A stretch of DNA of 64,000 nt from Mesorhizobium sp. (GCF_017306545.1 NZ_JAFKID010000006.1:1-64000); one strand, 5' to 3'; positions 10,271 through 18,910 are shown, counted from the stretch's first letter. Notes: generated by a model not told the origin, from the sequence alone. Made by a program: numbers and translations.

Positions 10271-11119
10271 CTACCGCCCGTAACCGCGCAATCCGGCGTG
10301 GCGGTTGACGTCCTTGTAGAGCAGGTAGCGGAAATCGCTCGGTCCGCCGGCGTAGCAGGCCTGCGGGCAGAAGGCGCGCAGCCACATGAAGTCGCCGGCC
10401 TCCACCTCGACCCAGTCCTGGTTGAGCCGGTAGACGGCCTTGCCTTCCAGCACGTAGAGCCCGTGCTCCATGACGTGCGTCTCGGGGAAGGGGATGGTGC
10501 CGCCGGGCTTCAGGGTCACGATGGTGACGTGCATGTCGTGGCGAAGGTCGGCCGGATCGACGAAGCGCGTCGTCGCCCAGCGCCCGCCCGTATCGGGCAT
10601 CGGCGAGGGCGCAATGTCGTTCTCGTTGAGGAACAGCGGGTCGGGCGCGTCCAGCCCGTCGACGAATTCGTAAGCCTTGCGGACCCAGTGGAAACGAGCC
10701 GTTTCGCTGCCCTTGTTGCGAACGCTCCAGCCGCTCGCCGGCGGCAGGTAGGCGTAGCCGCCCGGCGTCAGGCGGTGGCTCTTGCCGGCCACCGTCACCG
10801 TCACTTCGCCTTCCACCACGAAGAACACGCCCTCGGCGCCCTTGTCGGGTTCGGGCCGTTCGCTGCCGCCGCCCGGCTGCACTTCCATGATGTATTGCGA
10901 AAAAGTCTCGGCGAAGCCGGAAAGCGGCCGCGCGATCACCCACAGCCGCGTCTTCTCCCAGAACGGCAGCAGGCTGGCGACGATGTCGGAAAACTCGCGC
11001 TTCGGGATCACCGCATAAGCTTCGGTGAACACGGCGCGGTCGCTGATCAGGTCGCTCTGCGGCGGCAGGCCGCCTTTCGGTGCGTAGTAGCTGCGCTGGG
11101 CCATCTTGGTCATGTCCAT
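10271..11119 (-). CDS. allE: (S)-ureidoglycine aminohydrolase
   Basis: A 282-residue bicupin of the AllE/YlbA family, which converts (S)-ureidoglycine to (S)-ureidoglycolate with release of ammonia. Seen: the N-terminal block YYAPKGGLPPQSDLISDRAV, the first cupin around GGGSERPEPDKGAEGVFFVV, and the second cupin with GGTIPFPETHVMEHGLYVLEG, whose Glu/His residues are the metal ligands, followed by GDFMWLRAFCPQACYAGG. The ATG at 11117-11119 is chosen; an ATG two codons later is equally plausible. It lies 13 bp downstream of the puuE-uraD fusion on the same strand. Confidence 0.93.
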   Translation of the reverse strand: MDMTKMAQRSYYAPKGGLPPQSDLISDRAVFTEAYAVIPKREFSDIVASLLPFWEKTRLWVIARPLSGFAETFSQYIMEVQPGGGSERPEPDKGAEGVFFVVEGEVTVTVAGKSHRLTPGGYAYLPPASGWSVRNKGSETARFHWVRKAYEFVDGLDAPDPLFLNENDIAPSPMPDTGGRWATTRFVDPADLRHDMHVTIVTLKPGGTIPFPETHVMEHGLYVLEGKAVYRLNQDWVEVEAGDFMWLRAFCPQACYAGGPSDFRYLLYKDVNRHAGLRGYGR

Positions 11120-11132
11120 GGGTGAAGACCTG

Positions 11133-12563
11133 TTAGGGGAGGATGTCCTTGAGGCGAAGCAGGGCAATGCGCTCGACCTGGCCGCAGGCCGTTGCGAACT
11201 CGGTGGCGCGGTCGTTGCCGATGCGGCGCTCGAATTCGCGCAGGATATCGCCCTTGTTCAGTCCCTTCACCGCGATGATGAAGGGGAAGCCGAAAGTGCC
11301 GACATATTGCGCGTTGAGCCTGGTGAACGTCTCGCGCTCGGCGTCCGTCAAGGCGTCGAGCCCGGCGGAAGCCTGCTCGCTGGTCGATTCAGGCGTCAGC
11401 CGCTTCGCCGCCGCCAGCTTGCCGGCGAGGTCCGGGTGCGCCTTCAGCACGCCAAGCTTCTCGGCCTCGCTGGCCGAGCGGAAGACACGGCAGAGCGCGT
11501 TGTGCAGGCCGGTCGCCGTGTCGTGGGCGCGGCCGAGTTCCAGTTCGTAGGCGCGCTCGGCAATCCACGGCGAATGTTCGAAGACGCCGCCGAAACGCTG
11601 CACGAACGGCTCGAATTCCATCGTCGAGGGGCGCAGCGCCGGCGCCTTGTAAGGGTGGGTGGCGCGCCAGTGGTCGGCGATGTCGATGCGGCGCGGCAGC
11701 CACACCTTGTCGTGGCTCTTGACGTATTCGATGAAGCGCTTGAGCGCGCCGAAGCGGCCGGGACGGCCGATCAGGCGGCAATGCAGGCCGACCGTCATCA
11801 TGCGCGGGCGCCCGTCCTTGCCCTCTTCGTAGAGCGTGTCGAACGTGTCCTTGAGGTAGGTGAAGAACTGCTCGCCGTTCGTGAAGCCGGCCTGGATGCC
11901 GAAGCGCATGTCGTTGAGATCGAGCGTATAGGGAATGATGAGCAGCGGCTCCATGGCATGGCCGTGGCCGTCATGGTCGAGCCAGTAGGGCAGTTCGTCG
12001 TCATAGGTGTCGGAGCAGTAGGCGAAGCCGCCCGCCGCAGCCACCAGAGGCACCGTGTTGTCGGAGTTGCGGCCGGTATACCAGCCGGTCGGGCGCTGTC
12101 CGGTCACTTCCGTGTGCAGCCGGATCGCTTCCTCGATGTCGCGTTTCTCGTCTTCCGGCGAATGGTCGCGGTAGTCGATCCATTTCAGGCCGTGCGAGGC
12201 GATCTCCCAGCCTGCGGCCTGCATCGCCGCCACCTGGTCGGGCGAGCGGGCCAGCGCGGAGGCGACGCCGTAGATCGTGACCGGTACGTTCTGCCCGGTG
12301 AACAGCCGGTGCAGCCGCCAGAAGCCGACGCGCGCACCATATTCGTAGATGGATTCCATGTTCCAGTGGCGCAGGCCCTGCCAGGGCTGGGCGCCGGTGA
12401 TTTCGGACAGGAAGGCTTCGGAAGCCTTGTCGCCGTGCAGGATGCAGTTTTCGCCGCCCTCTTCGAAGTTGACGACGAACTGCACCGCGACGTTGGCGCC
12501 GCCCGGCCATTTCGGGTCCGGCGGGTTGGCGCCGTAGCCGCGCATATCTCTGACGTAACGCAT
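11133..12563 (-). CDS. bifunctional allantoinase (PuuE) / OHCU decarboxylase (UraD) fusion
   Basis: A 476-residue two-domain protein. Residues ~1-300 are a PuuE-type allantoinase of the polysaccharide-deacetylase fold (MRYVRDMRGYGANPPDPKWP, NFEEGGEN, GWEIASHGLKWIDY, TGWYTGRNSDNTV). Residues ~310-476 are a UraD-type OHCU decarboxylase (MEFEPFVQRFGGVFEHSPWI, AHPDLAGKLAAAKRLTPEST, GFPFIIAVKGLNK). UraD makes S-allantoin from OHCU and PuuE opens allantoin to allantoate, so the fusion joins two consecutive steps. The start at 12563 has a clear GGAGG 5 bp upstream. It is divergent from uraH. Confidence 0.92.
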   Translation of the reverse strand: MRYVRDMRGYGANPPDPKWPGGANVAVQFVVNFEEGGENCILHGDKASEAFLSEITGAQPWQGLRHWNMESIYEYGARVGFWRLHRLFTGQNVPVTIYGVASALARSPDQVAAMQAAGWEIASHGLKWIDYRDHSPEDEKRDIEEAIRLHTEVTGQRPTGWYTGRNSDNTVPLVAAAGGFAYCSDTYDDELPYWLDHDGHGHAMEPLLIIPYTLDLNDMRFGIQAGFTNGEQFFTYLKDTFDTLYEEGKDGRPRMMTVGLHCRLIGRPGRFGALKRFIEYVKSHDKVWLPRRIDIADHWRATHPYKAPALRPSTMEFEPFVQRFGGVFEHSPWIAERAYELELGRAHDTATGLHNALCRVFRSASEAEKLGVLKAHPDLAGKLAAAKRLTPESTSEQASAGLDALTDAERETFTRLNAQYVGTFGFPFIIAVKGLNKGDILREFERRIGNDRATEFATACGQVERIALLRLKDILP

Positions 12564-12670
12564 GGTTCCTCCAAACTTCGGTCGAGAATAGGTCCAAACC
12601 ACAGGACGCCATTCCACTGAAATTTTTGAAAGTGTTTTTGTCGGCCTCCGCTCGACCGAACCTTTTCCTT

Positions 12671-12683
12671 GGCATTTAATGCC
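12671..12683. promoter_or_regulatory. short perfect palindrome in the puuE-uraD / uraH divergent region
   Basis: GGCATT-T-AATGCC is a perfect 13-bp palindrome between the two divergent purine genes (starts at 12563 and 12732). Its core GCATTTAA is shared with the palindrome at 31210. It is a candidate operator, but no regulator is assigned. Confidence 0.3.
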
Positions 12684-12731
12684 GGAGCATTACGTTACCA
12701 TGTTCGATTGTACCGTGAAGGGAGGCGGCAG

Positions 12732-13103
12732 TTGACAGGACATCATACGGCAGGTGGGCGGCTTACTACCCACGTGCTGGATACGGCCACGGGCAAGCCG
12801 GCGGCCGGCCTGTCCATAGAGCTGTACCGCATTTCCGGCAACGCCCGAACCCACCTGAAAAGCGTCGTCACCAATGACGACGGCCGTTGCGATGCGCCGC
12901 TTCTGGCCGGCGCCGAGTTCCGCAAGGGCGAATACGAGCTGGTTTTTGCCGCCGGCGCCTATCTGCGGGGCCAGGGAACCGCGCTGCCCGAGCCGGCCTT
13001 CCTCGATATCGTGCCGATCCGCTTCGGCATGGCGGAGGACAAGCACTATCACGTGCCGCTGCTGATCTCGCCCTACAGCTATTCCACCTACAGGGGGAGC
13101 TGA
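12732..13103 (+). CDS. uraH: 5-hydroxyisourate hydrolase (transthyretin-like)
   Basis: A 123-residue HIUase, which hydrolyses 5-hydroxyisourate, the product of urate oxidation, to OHCU. Seen: [16 protein letters not shown] (start of the family with its catalytic His), the GRCDAPLL block, [16 protein letters not shown] and the C-terminal tetrapeptide YRGS, the hallmark that separates HIUases from transthyretins. No ATG fits. The start is taken as TTG at 12732 because GGGAGG lies 7 bp ahead (12719-12724) and this gives the normal family length. A longer ATG-initiated frame from 12669 would add residues unlike the family. Confidence 0.9.
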   Translation: MTGHHTAGGRLTTHVLDTATGKPAAGLSIELYRISGNARTHLKSVVTNDDGRCDAPLLAGAEFRKGEYELVFAAGAYLRGQGTALPEPAFLDIVPIRFGMAEDKHYHVPLLISPYSYSTYRGS

Positions 13104-13121
13104 CCATGGTCTGTCTGAATT

Positions 13122-13243
13122 GCCCCTCACCCTTACCCTGTCCCCATGAAGGACGGGGAGGGGGAGGCGCCGACGTCGCGGCTTCGTTCTTCTCCCCGTC
13201 TTTTACAGGGAGAGGTGCCCGGCAGGGCGCTGAGGGGCGGCGA
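13122..13243. repeat. palindromic intergenic repeat, family A copy 1
   Basis: It starts CCCCTCACCCTTACCCTGTCCCC and ends with the ...GGCAGG...CTGAGGGGCGGCG tail shared by the other family A copies. Two internal hairpins are built on CCCC(N)GGGGAG. It lies between uraH and xdhA. This copy is more diverged than those at 21315 and 29221. Confidence 0.8.
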
Positions 13244-13260
13244 AGCGGGTGGAATGTATA

Positions 13261-14742
13261 ATGGCCAAGTTGAAGATCCGCTCCGAACTGCGCTTCATCC
13301 TCAACGGCGAGGACGTGGCGCTGAAGGACGTCGCGCCGGACGAGACGCTGCTCGATTTCCTGCGCCTGCGTCGTTCGCTGAAGGGCACCAAGGAAGGCTG
13401 CGCCGAAGGCGACTGCGGCGCCTGCACCGTGCTGGTCGGCCGCCTTTCCGCAGGCCGCCTCGTCTACGAAAGCGTCAATGCCTGCATCCGCTTCCTCGGC
13501 TCGCTCGACGGCACCCATGTGGTGACGGTCGAGCATTTGGCGGGTGAGGGTGGCCACCTGCATCCGGTGCAGCAGGCGATGGTCGATTTCCACGGCTCGC
13601 AATGCGGCTTCTGCACGCCGGGCTTCGTCATGTCGCTCTACGGCCTGTGGATGAAGTCGCCCGATCCGTCCAACGCCGAGATCGAGAAGGCGCTGCAAGG
13701 CAACCTGTGCCGCTGCACCGGCTACGAGGCGATCATGCGCGCAGCGCACGCCATCTCCACCTACGGCAAGGCGTCGAAGGACCCGCTGCTGGCCGAGCGC
13801 AAGGCGATCATGCAGCGGCTCACCGCCCTGCATGACGGCGCTCGCGTCGAGATCGGCGATGGAAAACACCGGCTGATCGTGCCGGCAGACGTCGACGATT
13901 TCGCAAAACTGCGCGATGCGCTGCCCGAGGCCACCGTCGTCGCCGGCTCGACCGACGTCGGCCTGTGGGTGACCAAGCACATGCGCGACATCACGCCGGT
14001 CATCTTCATCGGCGGGCTGGAAGGCCTGCAGTCCATCACCGAGGACAAGGGCGTCGTCACCATCGGCGCCGGCGTCACCTACACCGAGGCGCTCGGATTG
14101 CTGTCGAAGCGCATTCCGGCGCTCGGGCCGCTGATCGAGCGCATCGGCGGCCAGCAGGTGCGCAACATGGGCACCATCGGCGGCAACATAGCCAACGGCT
14201 CGCCGATCGGCGACACGCCTCCGCCGCTGATCGCACTGGGTGCGACGCTGACGCTGCGCAAGGGCAGCCGTCGCCGCACGATTCCCTTGGAAAAATTCTT
14301 CATCGCCTACGGCAAGCAGGACCGCAGGCCGGGCGAGTTCGTCGAGAGCGTCCAGGTTCCGATGCCGGCGAAGGGCGAGAAATTCGCCGTCTACAAGATC
14401 ACCAAGCGGCGCGACGAGGATATCACCGCAAGCCTCGGCGCCTTCAAGCTGGCGCTGGCGAAGGACGGGACGGTGAAGGCTATCCGCATCGCCTATGGCG
14501 GCATGGCGGCGACGCCGAAGCGGGCCTTTGCGGTCGAGAAGGCGCTGATCGGCAAGCCGTGGACGGAAGAAACCGTGCTGGCGGCGATGGAAAAATACGC
14601 CGAGGATTTTGCGCCGCTGACCGACATGCGCGCCACCGCCGATTATCGCGCGCTGGCGGCCCGCAACCTGCTCCTGCGGTTCTATGTCGAGACCACCGGC
14701 GCAGGAACGCCGGTACAGGTGACACGGGAAAGGGCGGCTTAG
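13261..14742 (+). CDS. xdhA: xanthine dehydrogenase small subunit (2Fe-2S and FAD domains)
   Basis: A 493-residue XdhA. It carries the plant-type [2Fe-2S] motif GCAEGDCGACTV (Cys47, Cys52, Cys55), the second cluster SQCGFCTPGF...GNLCRCTGYEA, and the FAD-binding domain with NMGTIGGNIANGSPIGDTPP. Together with XdhB it oxidises hypoxanthine/xanthine to urate, passing electrons through two FeS clusters to FAD and NAD. The ATG at 13261 is taken; the frame opens slightly earlier at 13249. Family A repeats lie on both sides of the gene. Confidence 0.95.
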   Translation: MAKLKIRSELRFILNGEDVALKDVAPDETLLDFLRLRRSLKGTKEGCAEGDCGACTVLVGRLSAGRLVYESVNACIRFLGSLDGTHVVTVEHLAGEGGHLHPVQQAMVDFHGSQCGFCTPGFVMSLYGLWMKSPDPSNAEIEKALQGNLCRCTGYEAIMRAAHAISTYGKASKDPLLAERKAIMQRLTALHDGARVEIGDGKHRLIVPADVDDFAKLRDALPEATVVAGSTDVGLWVTKHMRDITPVIFIGGLEGLQSITEDKGVVTIGAGVTYTEALGLLSKRIPALGPLIERIGGQQVRNMGTIGGNIANGSPIGDTPPPLIALGATLTLRKGSRRRTIPLEKFFIAYGKQDRRPGEFVESVQVPMPAKGEKFAVYKITKRRDEDITASLGAFKLALAKDGTVKAIRIAYGGMAATPKRAFAVEKALIGKPWTEETVLAAMEKYAEDFAPLTDMRATADYRALAARNLLLRFYVETTGAGTPVQVTRERAA

Positions 14743-14744
14743 CT

Positions 14745-14897
14745 TCTTCTCCCCGTCTCTATACGGGGAGAAGAAGCCGGCAGGCAGATGAGGGGCGGCG
14801 CTGAGATGGAAATGTGGAGTGCGACATTACTGACGTCGGCTCTGCTCCTCATGCGCCCCATCGGGACACCTTCTCCCCGTGAACGGGGAGAAGGAAA
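14745..14897. repeat. palindromic intergenic repeat, family A copy 2 (two half-elements)
   Basis: 14745-14802 carries CTTCTCCCCGT...ACGGGGAGAAG followed by the CCGGCAGGCAGATGAGGGGC tail. 14851-14897 carries a second CACCTTCTCCCCGTGAACGGGGAGAAGG hairpin in inverse context. They fill nearly the whole xdhA-xdhB gap and end just before the xdhB ribosome-binding region. Confidence 0.82.
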
Positions 14898-14909
14898 GAA
14901 AGGCACACG

Positions 14910-17264
14910 ATGACCAAGCACACGCCCAACCTGAAAGCGGCCAGGATCGTCGGCGGCGTCCATGCCTCCAACCCCCACGATTCCGCCCACAAGCACGTTT
15001 CCGGCACGGCCGTCTATGTCGATGATATCACCGAGCCCGCCGGCACGCTGCATGCCGGCCTCGGCCTCGCCACCGTCGCGCACGGCAAGATCAAGTCGAT
15101 CGACCTTTCGGCGGTGAAGGCAGCACCAGGCGTCGTCGCCGTGCTGACTGCGAAGGACGTGCCGGGCGACAACGACATTTCGCCGTCGGGCATGCACGAC
15201 GACCCGATCCTCGCCGACGGCGAGGTGCTGTTCCACGGCCAGCCGGTGTTCTGCGTCGTCGCCGAGACACGCGACCAGGCGCGCCGCGCCGCAAGGCTGG
15301 CGAAGATCGAATACCGCGAACTCGATGCCGTCATCGACATCTGGAACCTCGACGCCGAAACGCACAAACAGGTGACCACGCCGCTGGTGCTCGACCGCGG
15401 CGACGCCAAGGCCAACCTGGAAAAAGCGCCGCGCCGCATCAAGGGTCGCATGCGCCTCGGCGGGCAGGACCATTTCTATCTCGAGGGCCAGGTCTCGCTG
15501 GCGGTGCCCGGCGAGGACGACGAGGTCACCGTCCACTGCTCGACGCAGGGGCCGAGCGAGACGCAGCACATGATCGCCCATGCGCTCGGCGTGCCGAGCC
15601 ATGCGGTGACGGTGGAGGTTCGCCGCATGGGCGGCGGCTTCGGCGGCAAGGAAACGCAGGCCAACCAGTGCGCCGTGCTGGCGGCAATCGCCGCCAAGAA
15701 GCTGAAGCGCGCCGTCAAGCTGAGGCTCGACCGCGACGAGGACATGACCGCCACCGGCAAGCGGCACGATTTCGCCATCGACTACGACGTCGGCTTCGAC
15801 GACGAGGGCCGCATCCTCGCCATCGACTACACCTTCGCGCTTCGAGCCGGCTTCTCGGCCGATCTTTCCGGCCCGGTCGGCGACCGCGCGCTGTTCCACT
15901 GCGACAACGCCTATTTCTTCCCGCACGTCCATGCGAAGTCGGCGCCGCTTTTCACCAACACCGTCTCCAACACCGCCTTCCGCGGCTTCGGCGGCCCGCA
16001 GGGCATGGTCGGCGCCGAGCGCGTCATCGACGAGATCGCCTTCGCGGTTGGCAAGGACCCGCTGGAAATCCGCAAGTTCAATTTCTACGACCCGATGGGC
16101 GCCAAGGGCAGCCGTAACGTCACGCCCTACCACCAGACCGTCGAGGACTGCATCATCCAGCGCATCGTCGCCGAGCTGGAGGAAAGTTCGGACTACGCCC
16201 GCCGTCGCCGCGAGATCGCCGCCTTCAACGCCAACAGCCGCTTCGTCAAGCGCGGCCTGGCGCTGACGCCGGTGAAGTTCGGCATCTCCTTCACCAAGAC
16301 GGAGTCCAACCAGGCCGGCGCGCTGGTGCATGTCTATACGGATGGCTCCGTGCACATGAACCATGGCGGCACCGAAATGGGCCAGGGCCTGCACATGAAG
16401 GTGGCGCAGGTGGTGGCCGAGGAATTCCAGATCGACATCGATCGGGTGAAGATCACCGCCACCACGACGGCCAAGGTGCCCAACACCTCGCCGACGGCCG
16501 CTTCCTCGGGCGCCGACCTGAACGGCATGGCGGCGCAGGACGCCGCCCGCCAGATCAAGGACCGGCTGATCGACTTCGCCGCCGAGACGCATCAGATTCC
16601 GCGCGACCAGGTGGTGTTCCTGCCCAACCGGGTGCGCATCGGCAATCAGGAGATTTCCTTCAACGAACTGGTGCGGCAGGCCTACATCGCCCGCGTGCAG
16701 CTTTCGGCGGCCGGTTTCTACAAGACGCCGAAGATTCATTGGGACCGCGCCAAGGGGCGCGGCCACGCCTTCTACTACTTCGCCTACGGCGCGGCCTGCT
16801 CGGAAGTCTCGGTCGATACGCTGACCGGCGAATATGTGGTCGAGCGCACCGATATCCTGCACGACGCCGGCCGCTCGCTGAACAAGGCCATCGACATCGG
16901 CCAGGTCGAGGGCGGCTTCATCCAGGGCATGGGCTGGCTGACCACCGAGGAGCTGTGGTGGGACGGCAAGGGCCGGCTCCGCACCCATGCGCCGTCCACC
17001 TACAAGATCCCGCTGGCCTCCGACCGGCCGAAGATCTTCAACGTCGCGCTGACCGACTGGAGCCAGGCCTACGAGCCGACCGTCCACCGGTCCAAGGCGG
17101 TGGGCGAGCCGCCGCTGCCGTTGGGGCTTTCGGTGCTGCATGCGCTGTCCGATGCCGTCGCCAGCGTCGCCGACCACAGGATCTGCCCGCGCCTCGACGC
17201 CCCGGCGACGCCCGAGCGCGTGCTGATGGCGGTCGAGCGGCTGAAGGCGGAAGCGGCGAAATAG
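14910..17264 (+). CDS. xdhB: xanthine dehydrogenase large (molybdopterin) subunit
   Basis: A 784-residue XdhB with the molybdenum-cofactor signature set: QGPSETQHMIAHALG, GGGFGGKE (about residue 241), FRGFGGPQGM, the HGGTEMGQGLHMK motif and AVGEPPLPLG with the catalytic Glu at about residue 733. It forms the heterotetramer with XdhA and needs the XdhC product for insertion of sulfurated cofactor. The start ATG at 14910 follows the repeat at 14745-14897. The gene order xdhA-xdhB-xdhC is standard. Confidence 0.96.
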   Translation: MTKHTPNLKAARIVGGVHASNPHDSAHKHVSGTAVYVDDITEPAGTLHAGLGLATVAHGKIKSIDLSAVKAAPGVVAVLTAKDVPGDNDISPSGMHDDPILADGEVLFHGQPVFCVVAETRDQARRAARLAKIEYRELDAVIDIWNLDAETHKQVTTPLVLDRGDAKANLEKAPRRIKGRMRLGGQDHFYLEGQVSLAVPGEDDEVTVHCSTQGPSETQHMIAHALGVPSHAVTVEVRRMGGGFGGKETQANQCAVLAAIAAKKLKRAVKLRLDRDEDMTATGKRHDFAIDYDVGFDDEGRILAIDYTFALRAGFSADLSGPVGDRALFHCDNAYFFPHVHAKSAPLFTNTVSNTAFRGFGGPQGMVGAERVIDEIAFAVGKDPLEIRKFNFYDPMGAKGSRNVTPYHQTVEDCIIQRIVAELEESSDYARRRREIAAFNANSRFVKRGLALTPVKFGISFTKTESNQAGALVHVYTDGSVHMNHGGTEMGQGLHMKVAQVVAEEFQIDIDRVKITATTTAKVPNTSPTAASSGADLNGMAAQDAARQIKDRLIDFAAETHQIPRDQVVFLPNRVRIGNQEISFNELVRQAYIARVQLSAAGFYKTPKIHWDRAKGRGHAFYYFAYGAACSEVSVDTLTGEYVVERTDILHDAGRSLNKAIDIGQVEGGFIQGMGWLTTEELWWDGKGRLRTHAPSTYKIPLASDRPKIFNVALTDWSQAYEPTVHRSKAVGEPPLPLGLSVLHALSDAVASVADHRICPRLDAPATPERVLMAVERLKAEAAK

Positions 17265-17326
17265 CGCCGCCTCCGATCCGGGCCTATATTGAGGAAACGT
17301 GCAGTCCTGGTCCGTGGAGGCCGGAT

Positions 17327-18331
17327 ATGACGACGAATGTGCAGGACCTGAAGGATTTTCTTGGCGGGGCCGGGCCGGTGGCGCTGGTCGAGGTCGCCGC
17401 CACCAAGGGCTCGACGCCGCGCGAGACGGGCGCCTACATGCTGGTGTCGTGCGCCGCCATCCATGGCACCATCGGCGGCGGCCAATTGGAATACATGGCC
17501 ATCGACAAAGCGAGGCAGGTGCTGCGTTCGCAGGCGGCGAAGGAGGCCGGCAATGCCGGTGCCGCCCCTAACCTGCCTGCCGGCATCCTCTCCCCGCAGG
17601 CGGGGAGAGGCGAGCTCGCGCGACCGTTGGTGTCCCCCTCGCCCCGTTTACGGGGAGAGGGTAAGGGTGAGGGGCAGCGCGAACGCTTCAACGCGGGCGC
17701 TATCCTCGACATTCCCCTCGGCCCGGAGATCGGCCAGTGCTGCGGCGGCCGCGTCGAGGTGGCGATCCGCCCGGTCGACGCCGCTGTTGCCGCCGGCCTG
17801 ATCGCGGCGGCCGATAGGCAGGAGCAATGCCTGCCGCATCTCTACATCTTCGGTGGCGGTCATGTCGGCAAGGCGCTGGCGGCTGCGGTCGCCCTGCTGC
17901 CGGTGCATGCCGTCGTTGTCGAGACGCGCGTCGAAGAGCTTGAAGGCATGCCGTCCGGCGTCGAAACGCGGCTGACGCCGATGCCGGAAGCGGCGGTGCG
18001 CGCCGCACCTCCCGGCTCGGCCTTCGCCGTGCTGACCCACGACCATGCGCTGGATTTCCTCATCGCCGCCGAGGCGCTGAAGCGCAGCGACACCGCCTAT
18101 GTCGGCATGATCGGTTCCAAGACCAAGAAGGCGACGTTCAGAAGCTGGTTCCTGAAGACCGCCGGCGGCACGGAAGCGGAATTTGCGCGGCTCGTTTCGC
18201 CCATCGGTGGCGACGCCGTGAAGGACAAGCGCCCGCCCGTCATCGCGGCGCTGGCCGCCGCCGAAATGATGACGGCGCTGGCGCTGCATGAGGTCAAGGC
18301 GGCTTCGGAGGTTGTAGAAGCCAAGCGTTGA
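17327..18331 (+). CDS. xdhC: xanthine dehydrogenase accessory protein XdhC with in-frame repeat insertion
   Basis: A 334-residue XdhC, which binds molybdenum cofactor and delivers it to xanthine dehydrogenase. Start: ATG at 17327, with TGGAGG 6 bp before. Family blocks are clear on both sides of an oddity: GSTPRETGAYMLV...GTIGGGQLEYMAI at the front; then DIPLGPEIGQCCGGRVEV, LYIFGGGHVGKALA and YVGMIGSKTKKATF behind. Between them, residues ~79-118 (LPAGILSPQAGRGE...RLRGEGKGEGQRE) are a translated copy of the family A intergenic repeat, with no stop and no frameshift. The insertion falls in the linker after QVLRSQAAKEAG and should leave both domains intact. Confidence 0.93.
   Translation: MTTNVQDLKDFLGGAGPVALVEVAATKGSTPRETGAYMLVSCAAIHGTIGGGQLEYMAIDKARQVLRSQAAKEAGNAGAAPNLPAGILSPQAGRGELARPLVSPSPRLRGEGKGEGQRERFNAGAILDIPLGPEIGQCCGGRVEVAIRPVDAAVAAGLIAAADRQEQCLPHLYIFGGGHVGKALAAAVALLPVHAVVVETRVEELEGMPSGVETRLTPMPEAAVRAAPPGSAFAVLTHDHALDFLIAAEALKRSDTAYVGMIGSKTKKATFRSWFLKTAGGTEAEFARLVSPIGGDAVKDKRPPVIAALAAAEMMTALALHEVKAASEVVEAKR
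17561..17680. repeat. palindromic repeat family A copy 3, inside the xdhC reading frame
   Basis: The DNA reads GCCGCCCCTAACCTGCCTGC...CATCCTCTCCCCG...CGGGGAGAGG, then ...CCCCGTTTACGGGGAGAGGG TAAGGGTGAGGGGC, i.e. the intergenic family A element in reverse orientation to the copy at 21315. It is translated in frame as part of XdhC (residues ~79-118). The exact ends cannot be fixed without an uninterrupted relative. Confidence 0.88.
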
Positions 18332-18371
18332 GTGCCGACACCCGGCTCCGATCTGCGGGTGTCGCTGCCTT

Positions 18372-18396
18372 TCAGAAGGTCCGGTGGACCTTCTGA
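18372..18396. terminator. hairpin between convergent xdhC and dps
   Basis: TCAGAAGGTCC (18372-18382), GGT loop, then GGACCTTCTGA (18386-18396): an 11-bp perfect stem between convergent genes. There is no strong U-tract on either side, so it may stop both transcripts weakly or be a residual repeat. Confidence 0.45.
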
Positions 18397-18421
18397 TCCA
18401 CCCTTCGGGCTGACCGGGCCG

Positions 18422-18910
18422 TCACTCCTTTTCCTGCGTGTGCGCCTCCAGGAACCACAACGCCTTGTCCAGCGAACGCGAGTAGCCTGTCAGGATATCG
18501 GCGGCATCCGCGTCGCCCGCCTCGTCGGTTTCGTCGATCGCCGAGCGGGCATTGTTGGCCGCCAGCGCATAACGCTCGATCAGCGCAGCCAGATGGTCCT
18601 TGGTCTTGTAGATGTCGGTCGGATAAGGCTTCAGCGGCGAAGCCTTGACCACCGCCTGCGAGGTGCCGATGGCGGTGCCGCCGATCTGCACGACGCGTTC
18701 GGCGATGGTGTCGACATGCACGTCGAGCTCGGTCCGAAAGCCGTCCAGCATCTCATGAACGGCGATGAACTGCGGCCCCTTGATGTTCCAGTGCGCCTGC
18801 TTGGTGATCAGCGCCAGGTCGATGGCATCGGCGAGGCGGGCGTTGAGGATTTCGATCGAAACCTTCTTGGCGTTGGACTTGAGGTCGTTGTGTGTCGGAT
18901 GAGACGGCAT
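18422..18910 (-). CDS. dps: DNA starvation/stationary-phase protection protein Dps
   Basis: A 162-residue ferritin-like protein that assembles into a dodecamer, stores iron and shields DNA from peroxide. Seen: THNDLKSNAKKVSIEILN at the front, KQAHWNIKGPQFIAVHEMLD and FRTELDVHVDTIAERV holding the His, Asp and Glu residues of the inter-subunit ferroxidase site. The ATG at 18908-18910 is preferred over a TTG two codons upstream, because AAGGAG sits 6 bp before it. The gene is a single unit, convergent with xdhC and divergent from nothing obvious. Confidence 0.94.
   Translation of the reverse strand: MPSHPTHNDLKSNAKKVSIEILNARLADAIDLALITKQAHWNIKGPQFIAVHEMLDGFRTELDVHVDTIAERVVQIGGTAIGTSQAVVKASPLKPYPTDIYKTKDHLAALIERYALAANNARSAIDETDEAGDADAADILTGYSRSLDKALWFLEAHTQEKE

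Noticed and set aside
14739-17177. 812-codon open frame on the minus strand across xdhB
   Set aside because: It is the antisense shadow of xdhB: high G+C leaves few stops in this frame, and the translation is low-complexity His/Arg/Gly/Ala-rich with no family motif.
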